Notes: generated by a model from the letters alone, not told the origin. A DNA stretch of 33,151 nt from NBML01 sp029939535 (GCA_029939535.1 JAOZST010000020.1:1-33151); one strand, 5' to 3'. Positions 8,497 to 17,999 are shown, numbered from the stretch's first letter. Numbers and translations are program-made.

Positions 8497-9150
8497 TCGG
8501 GTATTGCCCATGAAATCAACAATCCCCTGGCATCTTTATCCGGGTCCATTCAATTGCTTAAAGAGGACATGAAATCAGGGTCTTATGAAGACAAACTCAT
8601 GCAGATCATTTTAAGGGAAACCAAACGGCTTAAGCAGATCGTTAATGACATCAGGTTGTTTGCAAAGCCAAGAAGAACAAATGCCCGGCCTGTGGATATG
8701 AATACTGCCATTGAAGATGTGGTAACCCTGTTTTTAAACACAATGAAATGGAAAACCAGAATCCAGATTATCACAAAACTTGAAAATAACCTTTTTGTAA
8801 ACATTGACCCGGTCCATTTAAAACAAATTCTCTGGAATTTAATTAAAAATGCAGCTGAATCCATTGAGGATACAGGTAAAATCACAATTACACTGAAATC
8901 GCCAAGGAACAATCGAATCTATCTGACCATAAGGGATTCCGGCACTGGTATCGAGGAAAAAAAAGCCAAGCATATTTTTGATCCATTTTATACAACAAAA
9001 CCGGAAGGGACAGGAATCGGACTATCCATCATTCATCGTATTATTGACACCTATGAGGGGATGATCGATTTTGAATCAATTCCTGGAAAAGGAACACTTT
9101 TCACCATTATTTTTAAAAATGCAAAAACCAGTGACCCTATAACCAAATAG
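8497..9150 (+). CDS. Sensor histidine kinase, PilS/NtrB-like, N-terminus lost in a gap
   Basis: 217 residues remain, starting inside the H-box (SGIAHEINNPLASLSGS, His at 8509-8511). The rest is a complete catalytic core: dimerisation helix ending in LFAKPRR, N-box (NLIKNAAESI), G1 (IRDSGTGI), F-box (IFDPFYTTK) and G2 (GTGIGLSI). The closeness to NtrB/PilS kinases and the position after pilC fit the Myxococcus/Pseudomonas order pilC-pilS-pilR, so PilS is a reasonable guess. However, no pilR-type response regulator follows; lysS is next. The sensor region and start codon are missing. Placing it next to pilC depends on the scaffold join being right. Confidence 0.8.
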   Translation, partial: SGIAHEINNPLASLSGSIQLLKEDMKSGSYEDKLMQIILRETKRLKQIVNDIRLFAKPRRTNARPVDMNTAIEDVVTLFLNTMKWKTRIQIITKLENNLFVNIDPVHLKQILWNLIKNAAESIEDTGKITITLKSPRNNRIYLTIRDSGTGIEEKKAKHIFDPFYTTKPEGTGIGLSIIHRIIDTYEGMIDFESIPGKGTLFTIIFKNAKTSDPITK

Positions 9151-9194
9151 GACTGGTAAAGCTTTGACCCATGATAAAATCAAATAACAAAATC

Positions 9195-9224
9195 TTGACA
9201 ATTTGCCATGAAACAGGATATTTA
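9195..9224 (+). promoter_or_regulatory. Candidate sigma-70 promoter for lysS and the envelope operon
   Basis: A perfect -35 TTGACA (9195-9200) is followed after 18 bp by a weak -10, TATTTA (9219-9224). It lies in the 173-bp spacer upstream of lysS, the likely first gene of the long plus-strand block. Prediction by eye only. Confidence 0.4.
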
Positions 9225-9323
9225 TTCATGTTTTGTCACTTGTAATTTTAATACGGGTTCATTTTATATGGAAATCCCTGGCCATTTGTTAGATACAAAC
9301 AATTATATGGAAGAGTTATATAT

Positions 9324-10802
9324 ATGGATAAAGAAAGCAAACTGCTCCAACTCAGAAAAGAGAAGATAAATGAATTAAGGGAAAGCAATATTCAACTTTA
9401 CCCCAATGATTTCAAACCTTCATGTTCTGTTTATAACGTCAAAAAAATCATTCTTGAAGAACCTGATACACTGGGTGAAGAGGGTAGAGAATTTACCCTG
9501 GCCGGCAGGATGATGGCCATAAATAAAATGGGAAAATCATCATTTGTCCGGTTTAAGGATGGGTCAGAACAAATGCAGGTCTATCTCCAGAAAGACAGGA
9601 TAGGAGATGAAACCTATGCTGTTTTTAAAAAACTGGATATTGGTGATTTTATTGGGGTTACAGGGCCTTTGTTCCAGACCAGAACAGGGGAATGGACTCT
9701 TCTTGCATCAGAATTCAGGCTTTTATCCAAAGCAGTCCGGCCCCTTCCTGAAAAATTCCATGGGATAAAGGATCCTGAAAAACGGTATAGACAGAGATAC
9801 CTGGACCTGATTATGAATGAAAAATCCCGTGATATTTTCCTGAAAAGAAGCCGGATTGTGGGTGCCATGCGCAGGTTCTTTGAAGATCATGAATTCATGG
9901 AGGTTGAAACTCCCATGATGCAGCCTTTGCCCGGCGGTGCTGAAGCCACTCCGTTCAAGACCTGGCACAATGCTTTGGGAATGGAACTTTTCCTGCGTAT
10001 CGCTCCGGAACTTTATCTTAAACGCCTAGTTGTGGGAGGGTTTGAAAAAGTATTTGAAATTAATAGAAATTTCAGAAATGAAGGTGTTTCCACACGACAT
10101 AATCCTGAATTTACCATGGTGGAATTTTACCAGGCCTATGCCAATTACCAGGATCTTATGGATCTGACCGAAAAGATGTTTGAATCCATTGTTAAACAGG
10201 TAAATAATACAACCATAATTGAATACCAGGGTCACAGCATTGATTTTTCCAAAGGGTGGACACGTATCGCCATGATAGATTCCCTTTCAAGCATTGGTAA
10301 TATAGATTCCTCTATTCTTGATGATACCCAGGCACTTTTAAAATTTGCTGAAGATAACAAAATCAAAATTACAAAAAAAGACCGGCATGGAAAAATTTTG
10401 ACCAAGCTGTTTGATACCCTTGTTGAGCCCAAGTTGATCCAGCCGACTTTTATCACCGGGTATCCAGTGGAAGTATCACCCCTTTCCAGAAAAAATGATC
10501 TAGACCCTGAAATTACCGACAGGTTTGAACTTTTTATTGCAGGCAGGGAAATTGCCAATGGATTTTCTGAAATAAATGATCCCCAGGACCAGCACAACCG
10601 GTTTCTCATGCAGGTACGCCAGCGGGATGAAGGCAACTCAGAAGCCCATATCATGGATTCGGAATATGTTGAAGCCCTTGAATACGGCATGCCTCCCACA
10701 GCTGGTGAGGGAATTGGTATTGACCGCCTGGTTATGCTTTTGACAGATGCTGCTTCCATAAGAGAGGTGATTCTTTTCCCCCACATGAAAAGCAATACCT
10801 GA
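9324..10802 (+). CDS. lysS: Lysyl-tRNA synthetase, class II
   Basis: 492 residues, the usual length. An N-terminal OB-fold anticodon-binding domain (about 55-150: FTLAGRMMAINKMGKSSFVRFKDG) precedes the class II catalytic core with motif 1 (RRFFEDHEFMEVETPMM), motif 2 (FRNEGVSTRHNPEFTMVEFY) and motif 3 (GIGIDRLVMLL near the C-terminus). It attaches lysine to tRNA-Lys in the cytoplasm. The ATG at 9324 follows GGAAG at 9309-9313. The next gene, a LolC/E permease, starts only 5 bp after the stop, so lysS probably leads the operon. The link between lysS and lolCD is common in proteobacteria of this type. Confidence 0.97.
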   Translation: MDKESKLLQLRKEKINELRESNIQLYPNDFKPSCSVYNVKKIILEEPDTLGEEGREFTLAGRMMAINKMGKSSFVRFKDGSEQMQVYLQKDRIGDETYAVFKKLDIGDFIGVTGPLFQTRTGEWTLLASEFRLLSKAVRPLPEKFHGIKDPEKRYRQRYLDLIMNEKSRDIFLKRSRIVGAMRRFFEDHEFMEVETPMMQPLPGGAEATPFKTWHNALGMELFLRIAPELYLKRLVVGGFEKVFEINRNFRNEGVSTRHNPEFTMVEFYQAYANYQDLMDLTEKMFESIVKQVNNTTIIEYQGHSIDFSKGWTRIAMIDSLSSIGNIDSSILDDTQALLKFAEDNKIKITKKDRHGKILTKLFDTLVEPKLIQPTFITGYPVEVSPLSRKNDLDPEITDRFELFIAGREIANGFSEINDPQDQHNRFLMQVRQRDEGNSEAHIMDSEYVEALEYGMPPTAGEGIGIDRLVMLLTDAASIREVILFPHMKSNT

Positions 10803-10807
10803 TATAT

Positions 10808-12031
10808 ATGCCTGTTGAATTTTTCATAGCGGGAAAATACCTGAAAGCAAAGAGAAAAGAGGGGTTTATTTCCCTCATCACCCTGCTTTCCGTGGCAGGT
10901 GTGACCCTGGGGGTCATGGCCCTTGTGGTGGTCATTGCTGTCATGAGTGGTGCTGAAACTGAATTCCGGAAACGAATACTTGGGCTTGAACCCCATATTC
11001 TCATCATGAATTACAGCGGTACTTATGATAACTATGATTCCATGGTCTCATCCATACGGGAAAACCCACACATCAAAGGGGTGTCACCCATTCTCTTTGC
11101 CCAGGCCATGGTCCGGACACAGCGTTCTTTTTCAGGCGTTATGGTAAGAGGAATCACACCGGAAACCGGATCTGCTCTAATCAAGGATTTTACTCCGGAC
11201 CAGCTTGAAAAAGCCCTGGTCAGCCAAAAAGGAACAAATACTCTGCCCGGTATTATCCTGGGAAAAGAACTGGCAAACTCCCTGGGGGTGATAAAAAACG
11301 AAAATGTAATTCTTATGTCCTCCACAAGCTTTACTTCACCCATTGGTCAGATCCCGTCCATGAAACGATTTATTGTCCAGGGAACTTTTGACTCAGGCAT
11401 GTCCGAATATGACAGCATGCTGGCATATGTCAATCTTGGCCAGGCCCAGCAGCTTGCCTCGGCAAAAGGAAAAATTTCCGCCATCGGCATATGGGTAGAT
11501 GAAGTTTTTAAAGTAAAACAGATCAGGGAAAAATATTTTAACTCCATTGAGTATCCATTTTATATACGGGACTGGATGGATATCAACCAGAGTCTCTTTT
11601 CAGCTCTCAAACTTGAAAAAACTGCCATGTTCATTATTTTGACCCTTATTATACTGGTTGCTGCTTTTAATATTGCCAGTGCATTAATCATGATGGTCAT
11701 GGAAAAAACAAAAGATATTGCAGTACTCAAAGCCATGGGTGCTACCCACACCATTATCAGACGGATCTTTATAATCCAGGGAATGATCATTGGTATACTG
11801 GGTACTTTTCTTGGAACCATCTCCGGTGTGATTGTCTGTTATTTATTAAAAAAATATGATTTTATTCGGCTTCCTGAGGCTTATCCATTTTCAACTCTGC
11901 CAGTTCAATTGGAATCCATGGATGTGGTAATGATTTCCATCAGTGCTATTATTATCTGCTATTTATCCACCCTGTATCCCTCTTACAAGGCTTCCAGAAT
12001 GGATACTGTAGAGGCCATTAGATATGGATGA
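10808..12031 (+). CDS. lolC: Lipoprotein-releasing ABC transporter permease (LolC/LolE family)
   Basis: 407 residues with the FtsX/MacB/LolC topology: one N-terminal membrane helix (about 25-48, VAGVTLGVMALVVVIAVMSG), a large periplasmic domain (about 50-270), then three C-terminal helices (about 275-300, 320-345 and 375-395). It ends in YKASRMDTVEAIRYG, typical of the family. With LolD it extracts mature lipoproteins from the inner membrane and hands them to LolA. Only one permease gene is present here, so the transporter may be a homodimer rather than the LolC-LolE heterodimer of Escherichia coli; a second permease elsewhere cannot be excluded. The 3' end overlaps lolD by 8 bp. Confidence 0.93.
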   Translation: MPVEFFIAGKYLKAKRKEGFISLITLLSVAGVTLGVMALVVVIAVMSGAETEFRKRILGLEPHILIMNYSGTYDNYDSMVSSIRENPHIKGVSPILFAQAMVRTQRSFSGVMVRGITPETGSALIKDFTPDQLEKALVSQKGTNTLPGIILGKELANSLGVIKNENVILMSSTSFTSPIGQIPSMKRFIVQGTFDSGMSEYDSMLAYVNLGQAQQLASAKGKISAIGIWVDEVFKVKQIREKYFNSIEYPFYIRDWMDINQSLFSALKLEKTAMFIILTLIILVAAFNIASALIMMVMEKTKDIAVLKAMGATHTIIRRIFIIQGMIIGILGTFLGTISGVIVCYLLKKYDFIRLPEAYPFSTLPVQLESMDVVMISISAIIICYLSTLYPSYKASRMDTVEAIRYG

Positions 12032-12713
12032 TAATCTGACTCCCATAATCAGCCTTGAGGCTGTCAGTAAAAAATTTAACGGCAAAACTGCAACTATTGA
12101 GATCCTTAAGGAATCAAATTTTAAAATTCATCAGGGAGAGACAATAGCAGTGGTGGGATCTTCCGGAATAGGAAAATCTACTTTGCTTAATATAGTCGGT
12201 ACTCTTGATAAACCAGATTCAGGCAGGCTTCTTTTCCAGGGAAAGGATCTTTTTTCCCTTGGTGATGAAAAACTGGCCATGTTTCGAAATTCCCGTATTG
12301 GATTTGTTTTCCAGTTTCATTATCTGCTCCAGGGCTTTACAGCAGTTGAAAATGTTATGATCCCTGGAATGATTGCCGGAAAAAATAAAAAAAACATTGA
12401 AACCCATGCCCTAAATATGCTTGAAAGAGTAGAACTTGGTTCACGATGTGCCCACCGTGTTGAAGATCTTTCAGGTGGAGAGCAGCAGCGGGTTGCCATT
12501 GCAAGAGCCCTTGTCATGAAACCTGATTTGCTCCTTGCTGATGAACCCACGGGTAACCTGGATCAAAAAAACAGTGACAGTGTTCACAACTTATTAAATA
12601 ATTTGAATAAAGAACTTGGCATGACAATTATGATAGTCACCCATAACACCAAACTTGCCCAAATGATGGAAAGAAAGGTCACCCTTCATAACGGAGCAAT
12701 AATACCGGTATAA
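12024..12713 (+). CDS. lolD: Lipoprotein-releasing ABC transporter ATPase LolD
   Basis: 229 residues, a single ABC ATPase domain with all motifs: Walker A GSSGIGKST, Q-loop in FVFQFHYLL, signature LSGGEQQRVAIARAL, Walker B LLLADEPTGNLD and the switch His in VTHN. It powers release of lipoproteins from the inner membrane together with the overlapping LolC/E-type permease. The start codon lies within the end of lolC (8-bp overlap), which points to translational coupling. bamA follows after about 30 bp. Confidence 0.95.
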   Translation: MDDNLTPIISLEAVSKKFNGKTATIEILKESNFKIHQGETIAVVGSSGIGKSTLLNIVGTLDKPDSGRLLFQGKDLFSLGDEKLAMFRNSRIGFVFQFHYLLQGFTAVENVMIPGMIAGKNKKNIETHALNMLERVELGSRCAHRVEDLSGGEQQRVAIARALVMKPDLLLADEPTGNLDQKNSDSVHNLLNNLNKELGMTIMIVTHNTKLAQMMERKVTLHNGAIIPV

Positions 12714-12743
12714 TCGTACGGAACTGGCATTAGGAAGATACTT

Positions 12744-15540
12744 ATGAAAAATAAAGTGATTACACGAGGGTTGAGATTAACATGTATTGTTTATTTATTT
12801 CTGGTTAGCACCCTTTATGCTGAACAGCAGGTTATGGTTGCTGTTTATCCTTTTTCCATCCAGGCTGACAAAACAAATGATCAGATAACTGATCAGGTAA
12901 ATGATCANNNNNNNNNNNNNNNNNNNNNNNNNNNNNNNNNNNNNNNNNNNNNNNNNNNNNNNNNNNNNNNNNNNNNNNNNNNNNNNNNNNNNNNNNNNNN
13001 NNNNNNNTGATCAGGTAAATGATCAAACCAGGGGAAAAATAAGAGACTCCCTGGGCTTGATGCTCAAGGAAAAGCTTGAAAAGCATGGGGCTAAAGTTGT
13101 TTTTGTAAATGATCTTTCCGACAAGGAAGCCTGGGATTATGCAAAATTCAGACAGGAAGGTATCAAACTGGGTGTTGACAGGATTATAACGGGTAACATT
13201 TTTATAGCGGGGCAGGGTATCAGTATTGATGCCCAGATGCGCAATGTTTATGAAAAACAGCCTCCCTTGACTTTTTTCTCCCAGGCAAAAAACATGGAAA
13301 GCCTTTATTCGGCTGCAACAGAACTGGGAAAAGAGCTTACAGGAGAACTTTTCCAGACAAAAATAGTTTCCAGAATTTCTGTTAAAGGAAACAAAAGGAT
13401 AGAAGCAGATGCCATTTCAAGGGTTGTTACCACAAGGCTTGGGGATATAATGAATCCTGAAACCCTGACAAAAGATCTTGGCCTTATTTATAAAATGGGT
13501 TTTTTCGATAACGTGGTGGTCCAGAAAAAAGAACTGGACCGAGGGGTTGAAATTATTTTTGATGTAAAAGAAAAACCAAGCGTTCGAAACATAAAATTCA
13601 AAAATAATGATGTATATGAGGATGAAGAGTTGTTTGAGGTTGTGGATACCAGTACAGGATCAATCTTAAACATCTACAAAATAAATAACGATGTGGAAAA
13701 AATAAAACGATTGTACACGGAAAAAAATTATCACAATTCTACAATCAAATATGAAATAAAATCACTGGAAAATGACCAGGCTGACATTATATTTTCCATT
13801 GATGAGGGTGAAAAACTCAAGATTGAAACCATTGCCTTTGAGGGAAATAATCACTTTAGTTCAAAAAAAATCCATAAAGCCATGAAGACCCAGGAAAAAG
13901 GGTTTTGGTCTTTTCTAACCTCTTCCGGAGATCTGGATGAAACAGAACTGGATAATGATGTGATCCGTATTGAATCATTGTATAAAAACAACGGGTTCAT
14001 TAATGTTAAAGTATCAGATCCCAAGATCACCATGGAAAAAGAGAGCATTCGTGTTAATTTCAAGATTAACGAAGGAGATCAATACAAAACAGGGTCCATT
14101 GATATTTCCGGTGATATTCTGACATCCAAAGAAGATTTGATGAAATTGATGAAATCAAAGGAATCAAGCCTGTACAACCGTGAACTAATCCGTAAAGATC
14201 TTTTGACATTGAATGATCTGTATTCAAACCAGGGATATGCCAATGTGAATATTGCGCCCTTAATTGATAAAGACGAAAAAAATAAACTGGTAAATATTTC
14301 CTTTAAAATTTCCAAAGGAGAATTGGTATTTTTTAACAGGATCATCATAACTGGTAATTCAAAAACAAGGGATAAAGTAATCCGTCGGGAGATGGCAATT
14401 AAAGAACAGGGTCGTTTCAGCATGGCCGGTATACAGAGGAGTCACAGGAACATTGGTGTTCGTGACTATTTTCAGAATGTTGAAATCATACCTGTAAAAA
14501 CCCATAAATCCAACCAGCGAAACCTGGAGGTCAGGGTAACTGAAAAGGCAACTGGAAATTTTTCTTTTGGCGGCGGCTTCAGCAGTGATGACGGTCCTTT
14601 TGGCCAGGTGTCAGTGGAAGAACGGAATCTGTTCGGCCGGGGTCAGACAATCAAACTCATGGGAAAAATATCTGGAACAACCGGCTTGTACGAGTTAAGT
14701 TTTACCGAACCCTGGGTATTTGATCTGCCTGTCTCAGCAGGAATTGATATATACAAGCTTGAAAAAGAGTATGATTACTATGACAGGAACTCCATGGGCA
14801 TGACACTCAAGGCCGGGCACAGACAGTTATGGGATTATACTGCCATTGGTGTTGAATATAATATTGAAGCTTTTGATGTAGAGAATACACAACCGGATTA
14901 CACCAGTGTTACCCCGGGTAATTTTCTCACTTCCAGTATCAAACCCTATATAGCCTATGATTCAAGAGATCATTATTTTTTACCCAAAGAAGGTTCATTT
15001 CACAAATTTTCTGTCGAATACGCAGGAGAATTTCTTGGCGGGGATATAGATTACACCAAATATATTCTTCAAACCGGATTTTTTTTCCCCCTTTTCTGGA
15101 AATTTACCGGGGCATTACATGCGAAAGGCGGATATCTTGATGATAGAACAGGCGGTAAAATTGACATAGACTGGGAACGTTTCTACCTTGGGGGTATTAA
15201 CTCCATCAGGGGCTTTGATGATACAGATATCAATGCCAGCCAGACCGGGGACGCTATTCTCAGGGGTGGTGAAAAATTTATTCAGTTTAATATGGAACTT
15301 ATTTTTCCTTTGCAGGAAGAAATGGGTGTGGCAGGAGTTCTATTCTATGACCGGGGTGATGTGTACACTACCGGCGAAAGTATAAACCTTGGCGATCAAT
15401 TTTCCAGTGCTGGTTTTGAACTTCGCTGGAATTCTCCCATGGGACCCATCAGACTTGCCTATGGTATTGTCGTAGAGGGAAAAGATATAAAAAAACTGGG
15501 GGACGGACAATTTGATTTTTCCATTGGTGCATTTTTCTAA
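12744..15540 (+). CDS. bamA: Outer membrane protein assembly factor BamA with an extra N-terminal domain and an in-frame 12-bp repeat array
   Basis: A signal peptide (MKNKVITRGLRLTCIVYLFLVSTLYA) is followed by a domain of about 150 residues that looks like the TolB/FlgO-type N-terminal fold (VMVAVYPFSIQ ... GVDRIITGNIFIAGQGISIDAQM ... PPLTFFSQ). POTRA repeats then start at VSRISVKGNKRIE. The 16-strand barrel begins near the NFSFGGGFSSDDG segment and contains the conserved RGF motif (INSIRGFDD). The protein ends in Phe (IGAFF), the outer-membrane insertion signal. BamA folds outer-membrane beta-barrels. The repeat array (units of four residues, such as TDQV and NDQ-) lies in the extra domain just after VYPFSIQ. 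An assembly gap interrupts it and the displayed frames on either side differ, which is resolved if the true gap is a multiple of three. Upstream is lolD, downstream skp. Confidence 0.93.
12876..13029 (+). repeat. 12-bp in-frame tandem repeat in bamA, interrupted by a gap
   Basis: Left flank units are aatgatcagata (12876-12887), actgatcaggta (12888-12899) and a partial aatgatca (12900-12907). The right flank is tgatcaggta (13008-13017) and aatgatcaaacc (13018-13029). They encode NDQI, TDQV, NDQ... and ...DQV, NDQT. Each unit contains the palindrome TGATCA. Both other reading frames meet stop codons within the unit. If phase is kept, the true gap length is 6 modulo 12. Confidence 0.88.
12908..13007. 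other. Assembly gap (100 N) inside the bamA repeat
   Basis: Exactly 100 N, flanked on both sides by the same 12-bp repeat. The nominal 100 bp would put bamA out of frame, so the true length must differ. Confidence 0.9.
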
Positions 15541-15618
15541 GAAAACAAAAGGTGCTTTTTAACCAATTATATATTTTTAAAACTATGGGATTTTTTTATT
15601 AATTTTTTGGAGGTAAAC

Positions 15619-16149
15619 ATGAAACAAATTTTAATTGCAATAATTACACTGGCTTTTCTGGCTGGGCTTACTCCGGCATTTGGTGCGGATGTGGCAAAAA
15701 TCGGGGTGGTGGATTTTGAAAAAATTCTCAAGGAATCCAGTGCCGGTAAGTTGACCCAGAAAGAACTGAGTGAAAAAGGGGAAGAATTTAAACTCAAATT
15801 AAAGGCTGAAAAAGATGAGCTGGATGCATTATCAAAGGCCTTTGAAAGAGAAGCTCTTGTTCTGAGCCCTGAGAAGAAGAAAGAAAAAGAAAGAGAATTC
15901 AGAATCCGGGTCAATGATTTCAAAAAAATGCAGGAAGAATTTTCAAAAGAATTTAAACGAATTGAAATCAAACATATCAACCAGATGCAAAAAGATGTTT
16001 TTGAAATTGTTGATATTCTGGGTAAAGAAGAGGGATTCCTGCTTATCATAGAAAGAAAAACAGCTGGTGTTATCTATCGGCCTTCCAATGTCGATATTAC
16101 AGACGCTGTGATTAAAAAATACAATGCCATGGCTGCCAAAAAGAAATAA
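15619..16149 (+). CDS. skp: Periplasmic chaperone Skp/OmpH family protein
   Basis: 176 residues from the ATG at 15619, which has a strong GGAGG ribosome-binding site at 15609-15613; an in-frame TTG at 15607 overlaps that site and is rejected as the start. A signal peptide (MKQILIAIITLAFLAGLTPAFGA) precedes the mature start DVAKIGVVDFEKILKESSAG, typical of the family. Then comes a long charged coiled coil (about 45-135) that would form the Skp tentacles. Skp holds unfolded outer-membrane proteins in the periplasm for delivery to BamA. Its place between bamA and lpxD is the conserved order in Gram-negative bacteria. Confidence 0.92.
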   Translation: MKQILIAIITLAFLAGLTPAFGADVAKIGVVDFEKILKESSAGKLTQKELSEKGEEFKLKLKAEKDELDALSKAFEREALVLSPEKKKEKEREFRIRVNDFKKMQEEFSKEFKRIEIKHINQMQKDVFEIVDILGKEEGFLLIIERKTAGVIYRPSNVDITDAVIKKYNAMAAKKK

Positions 16150-16161
16150 AAAGTATTTCCA

Positions 16162-17214
16162 ATGAACCTTTCTATAAAAGAAATTGCAGAAATTATTCAG
16201 GCCAGGGTGGTTGGTGATCATGATTTTGAAATAAGGGGAGTCTCTTCTTTTGACGATGCCGGCCACCATGATCTGACCTTTGCCTGTGAACAAAATTATT
16301 TGTCCCGGCTTGACCAAATCCAGGCCGGTGCAGTCATTGTACCTGATTCATTTTTTACTGAAAACCAAAAAGACCAGATTTCTGGCAACTGCATTCTTCT
16401 GGTGACCCAGAACCCGAAGCTGTCGTTTTTCAAAATTCTTGAACTGTTTTATCCTGCCAGACCCCTTAAACCTTTAATACATGCTTCTGCAATTATAGCC
16501 AGTAAATCAATACCTGGTAAAGGGACAAGAATAGAGGCAAATGTATTCATCGGTGAAAATGTTATCATTGGAAAACATGTGCACATCATGCCCAATGTTT
16601 ATATTGGAGATGGATGCTGTTTAGGTGATCATACTGTGATTAAACCCAATGCAACTCTCATGGAAGGGTCTGTGGTCGGCAGTCATGTTATCATTCACTC
16701 AGGATCTGTAATCGGCTCTGACGGGTATGGATTTGCCCAGAATGATGGGGCCCATGAAAAACTGACCCACACAGGCCATGTAAAAATAGGGGATCGGGTT
16801 GAAATCGGTGCCTGCAACACAATTGACCGCGGAACTTTAGGGGTGACCATTATTGGCAATGGTGTCAAGACGGACAATCTTGTCCACATTGCACACAATG
16901 TTAAAATAGGGGATAATACCCTGGTGGTTGCCCAGGTGGGAATAGCCGGGAGTACCTGTATTGGTAAAAATGTCATCATTGCCGGAAAGGCTGGAATTTC
17001 TGGTCATTTAAATATAGGGGATTCTGTTATTGTAGGCCCCTATGCAGGGGTTTCAAAAAATGTACCTGAAAATGAAATAGTCTCAGGAATTCCCCATATG
17101 CCCCATAAAACATGGCTGAAGGTTTCTAATATTATCTCACGCCTGCCGGGAATGAGAAAAAAATTGCTTTCCTTTGAAAAAAGATTAAAACATTTGGAAA
17201 ACAGCTTAAAATAA
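16162..17214 (+). CDS. lpxD: UDP-3-O-acylglucosamine N-acyltransferase LpxD
   Basis: 350 residues. An N-terminal uridine-binding domain (about 1-100: GVSSFDDAGHHDLTFACEQNYLSRL) is followed by a left-handed parallel beta-helix of hexapeptide repeats (about 105-320; for example ANVFIGENVIIGKHVHIMPNVYIG) and a C-terminal helical tail. The catalytic His is expected in the NLVHIAHNVKIG segment. The enzyme adds the second 3-hydroxyacyl chain in lipid A synthesis, using acyl-ACP. It starts 12 bp after skp and ends 11 bp before lpxA. The fabZ gene that usually sits between lpxD and lpxA is absent. Confidence 0.95.
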   Translation: MNLSIKEIAEIIQARVVGDHDFEIRGVSSFDDAGHHDLTFACEQNYLSRLDQIQAGAVIVPDSFFTENQKDQISGNCILLVTQNPKLSFFKILELFYPARPLKPLIHASAIIASKSIPGKGTRIEANVFIGENVIIGKHVHIMPNVYIGDGCCLGDHTVIKPNATLMEGSVVGSHVIIHSGSVIGSDGYGFAQNDGAHEKLTHTGHVKIGDRVEIGACNTIDRGTLGVTIIGNGVKTDNLVHIAHNVKIGDNTLVVAQVGIAGSTCIGKNVIIAGKAGISGHLNIGDSVIVGPYAGVSKNVPENEIVSGIPHMPHKTWLKVSNIISRLPGMRKKLLSFEKRLKHLENSLK

Positions 17215-17225
17215 ATGGAGTATTT

Positions 17226-17996
17226 ATGATCCATCCGACCGCAATAATTGATTCTTCTGCTGAAATTGATACCAATGTCACAATAGGCCCTTTTGCCATT
17301 GTTAAATCAGATGTCTGTATTGGTTCAGGTACCACCATTGGCCCCTATACCACCGTTGAAAAATACGTCACCATTGGAGCAGATTGTCAAATTTTTCAAT
17401 ATGCCTCCATTGGTGGTGAACCCCAGGATTTAAAATTTCATGGTGAAAAAACTTACCTTAAAATAGGAAGAGGCTCTATAATAAGGGAGTTCGTCACTAT
17501 TAACCGGGGAACAGAATCTGGTGGCGGTGTTACTGAGGTGGGGGAAGAAAATTATTTAATGGCATATACCCATATTGCCCATGACTGTAAAATAGGAAAA
17601 CAGGTAATCCTTGCCAATAACTCAACCCTGGCCGGTCATATTGAAATAGGCAATAATGTCACTGTTGGTGGACTTGTGGCGATTCATCAATTTGTCCAGA
17701 TCGGAGATTTTGCATATATCGGAGGCAAATCAGCGGTTGTTAAAGATATCCCTCCCTATGTCATTGCTGCTGGTGACCGAGCCACCCTCCACGGCCTTAA
17801 CAATGTCGGGCTGAAACGTCATAAATTTCAGAAATCCACCATCCGTCAATTAAAAAAAGCCTATAGAATTGTTTTCAGAATAGGTTTGACCGTTAAGCAG
17901 GCATCGGAACGGGTGCGGGCAGAAGTGGAACAAATACCTGAAGTTAAAAATTTCATGAATTTTATCATTGAATCCAACAGAGGTGTTACCAGATAA
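17226..17996 (+). CDS. lpxA: Acyl-ACP--UDP-N-acetylglucosamine O-acyltransferase LpxA
   Basis: 256 residues, the usual length. Hexapeptide-repeat beta-helix in the N-terminal two thirds (IHPTAIIDSSAEIDTNVTIGPFAIV onward), with the catalytic-His segment YTHIAHDCKIG, the conserved GEPQDLKFHGE segment and a C-terminal helical domain (GLNNVGLKRHKF). LpxA carries out the first step of lipid A synthesis, acylating UDP-GlcNAc at O-3. GGAG lies at 17217-17220, 6 bp before the ATG. It is followed after 3 bp by lpxI. Confidence 0.96.
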   Translation: MIHPTAIIDSSAEIDTNVTIGPFAIVKSDVCIGSGTTIGPYTTVEKYVTIGADCQIFQYASIGGEPQDLKFHGEKTYLKIGRGSIIREFVTINRGTESGGGVTEVGEENYLMAYTHIAHDCKIGKQVILANNSTLAGHIEIGNNVTVGGLVAIHQFVQIGDFAYIGGKSAVVKDIPPYVIAAGDRATLHGLNNVGLKRHKFQKSTIRQLKKAYRIVFRIGLTVKQASERVRAEVEQIPEVKNFMNFIIESNRGVTR

Positions 17997-17999
17997 AAA

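Noticed and set aside
7249..9150. A single PilC-histidine kinase fusion gene
   Set aside because: The frame is open only because 100 N is a placeholder. Both partners lack conserved parts exactly at the gap.
10232..10996. Minus-strand open frame opposite lysS/lolC
   Set aside because: It crosses two conserved genes on the opposite strand and shows no recognisable domain or good ribosome-binding site.
15607..15618. TTG at 15607 as the skp start
   Set aside because: It overlaps the GGAGG ribosome-binding site that serves the ATG at 15619, and the signal peptide begins at that ATG.
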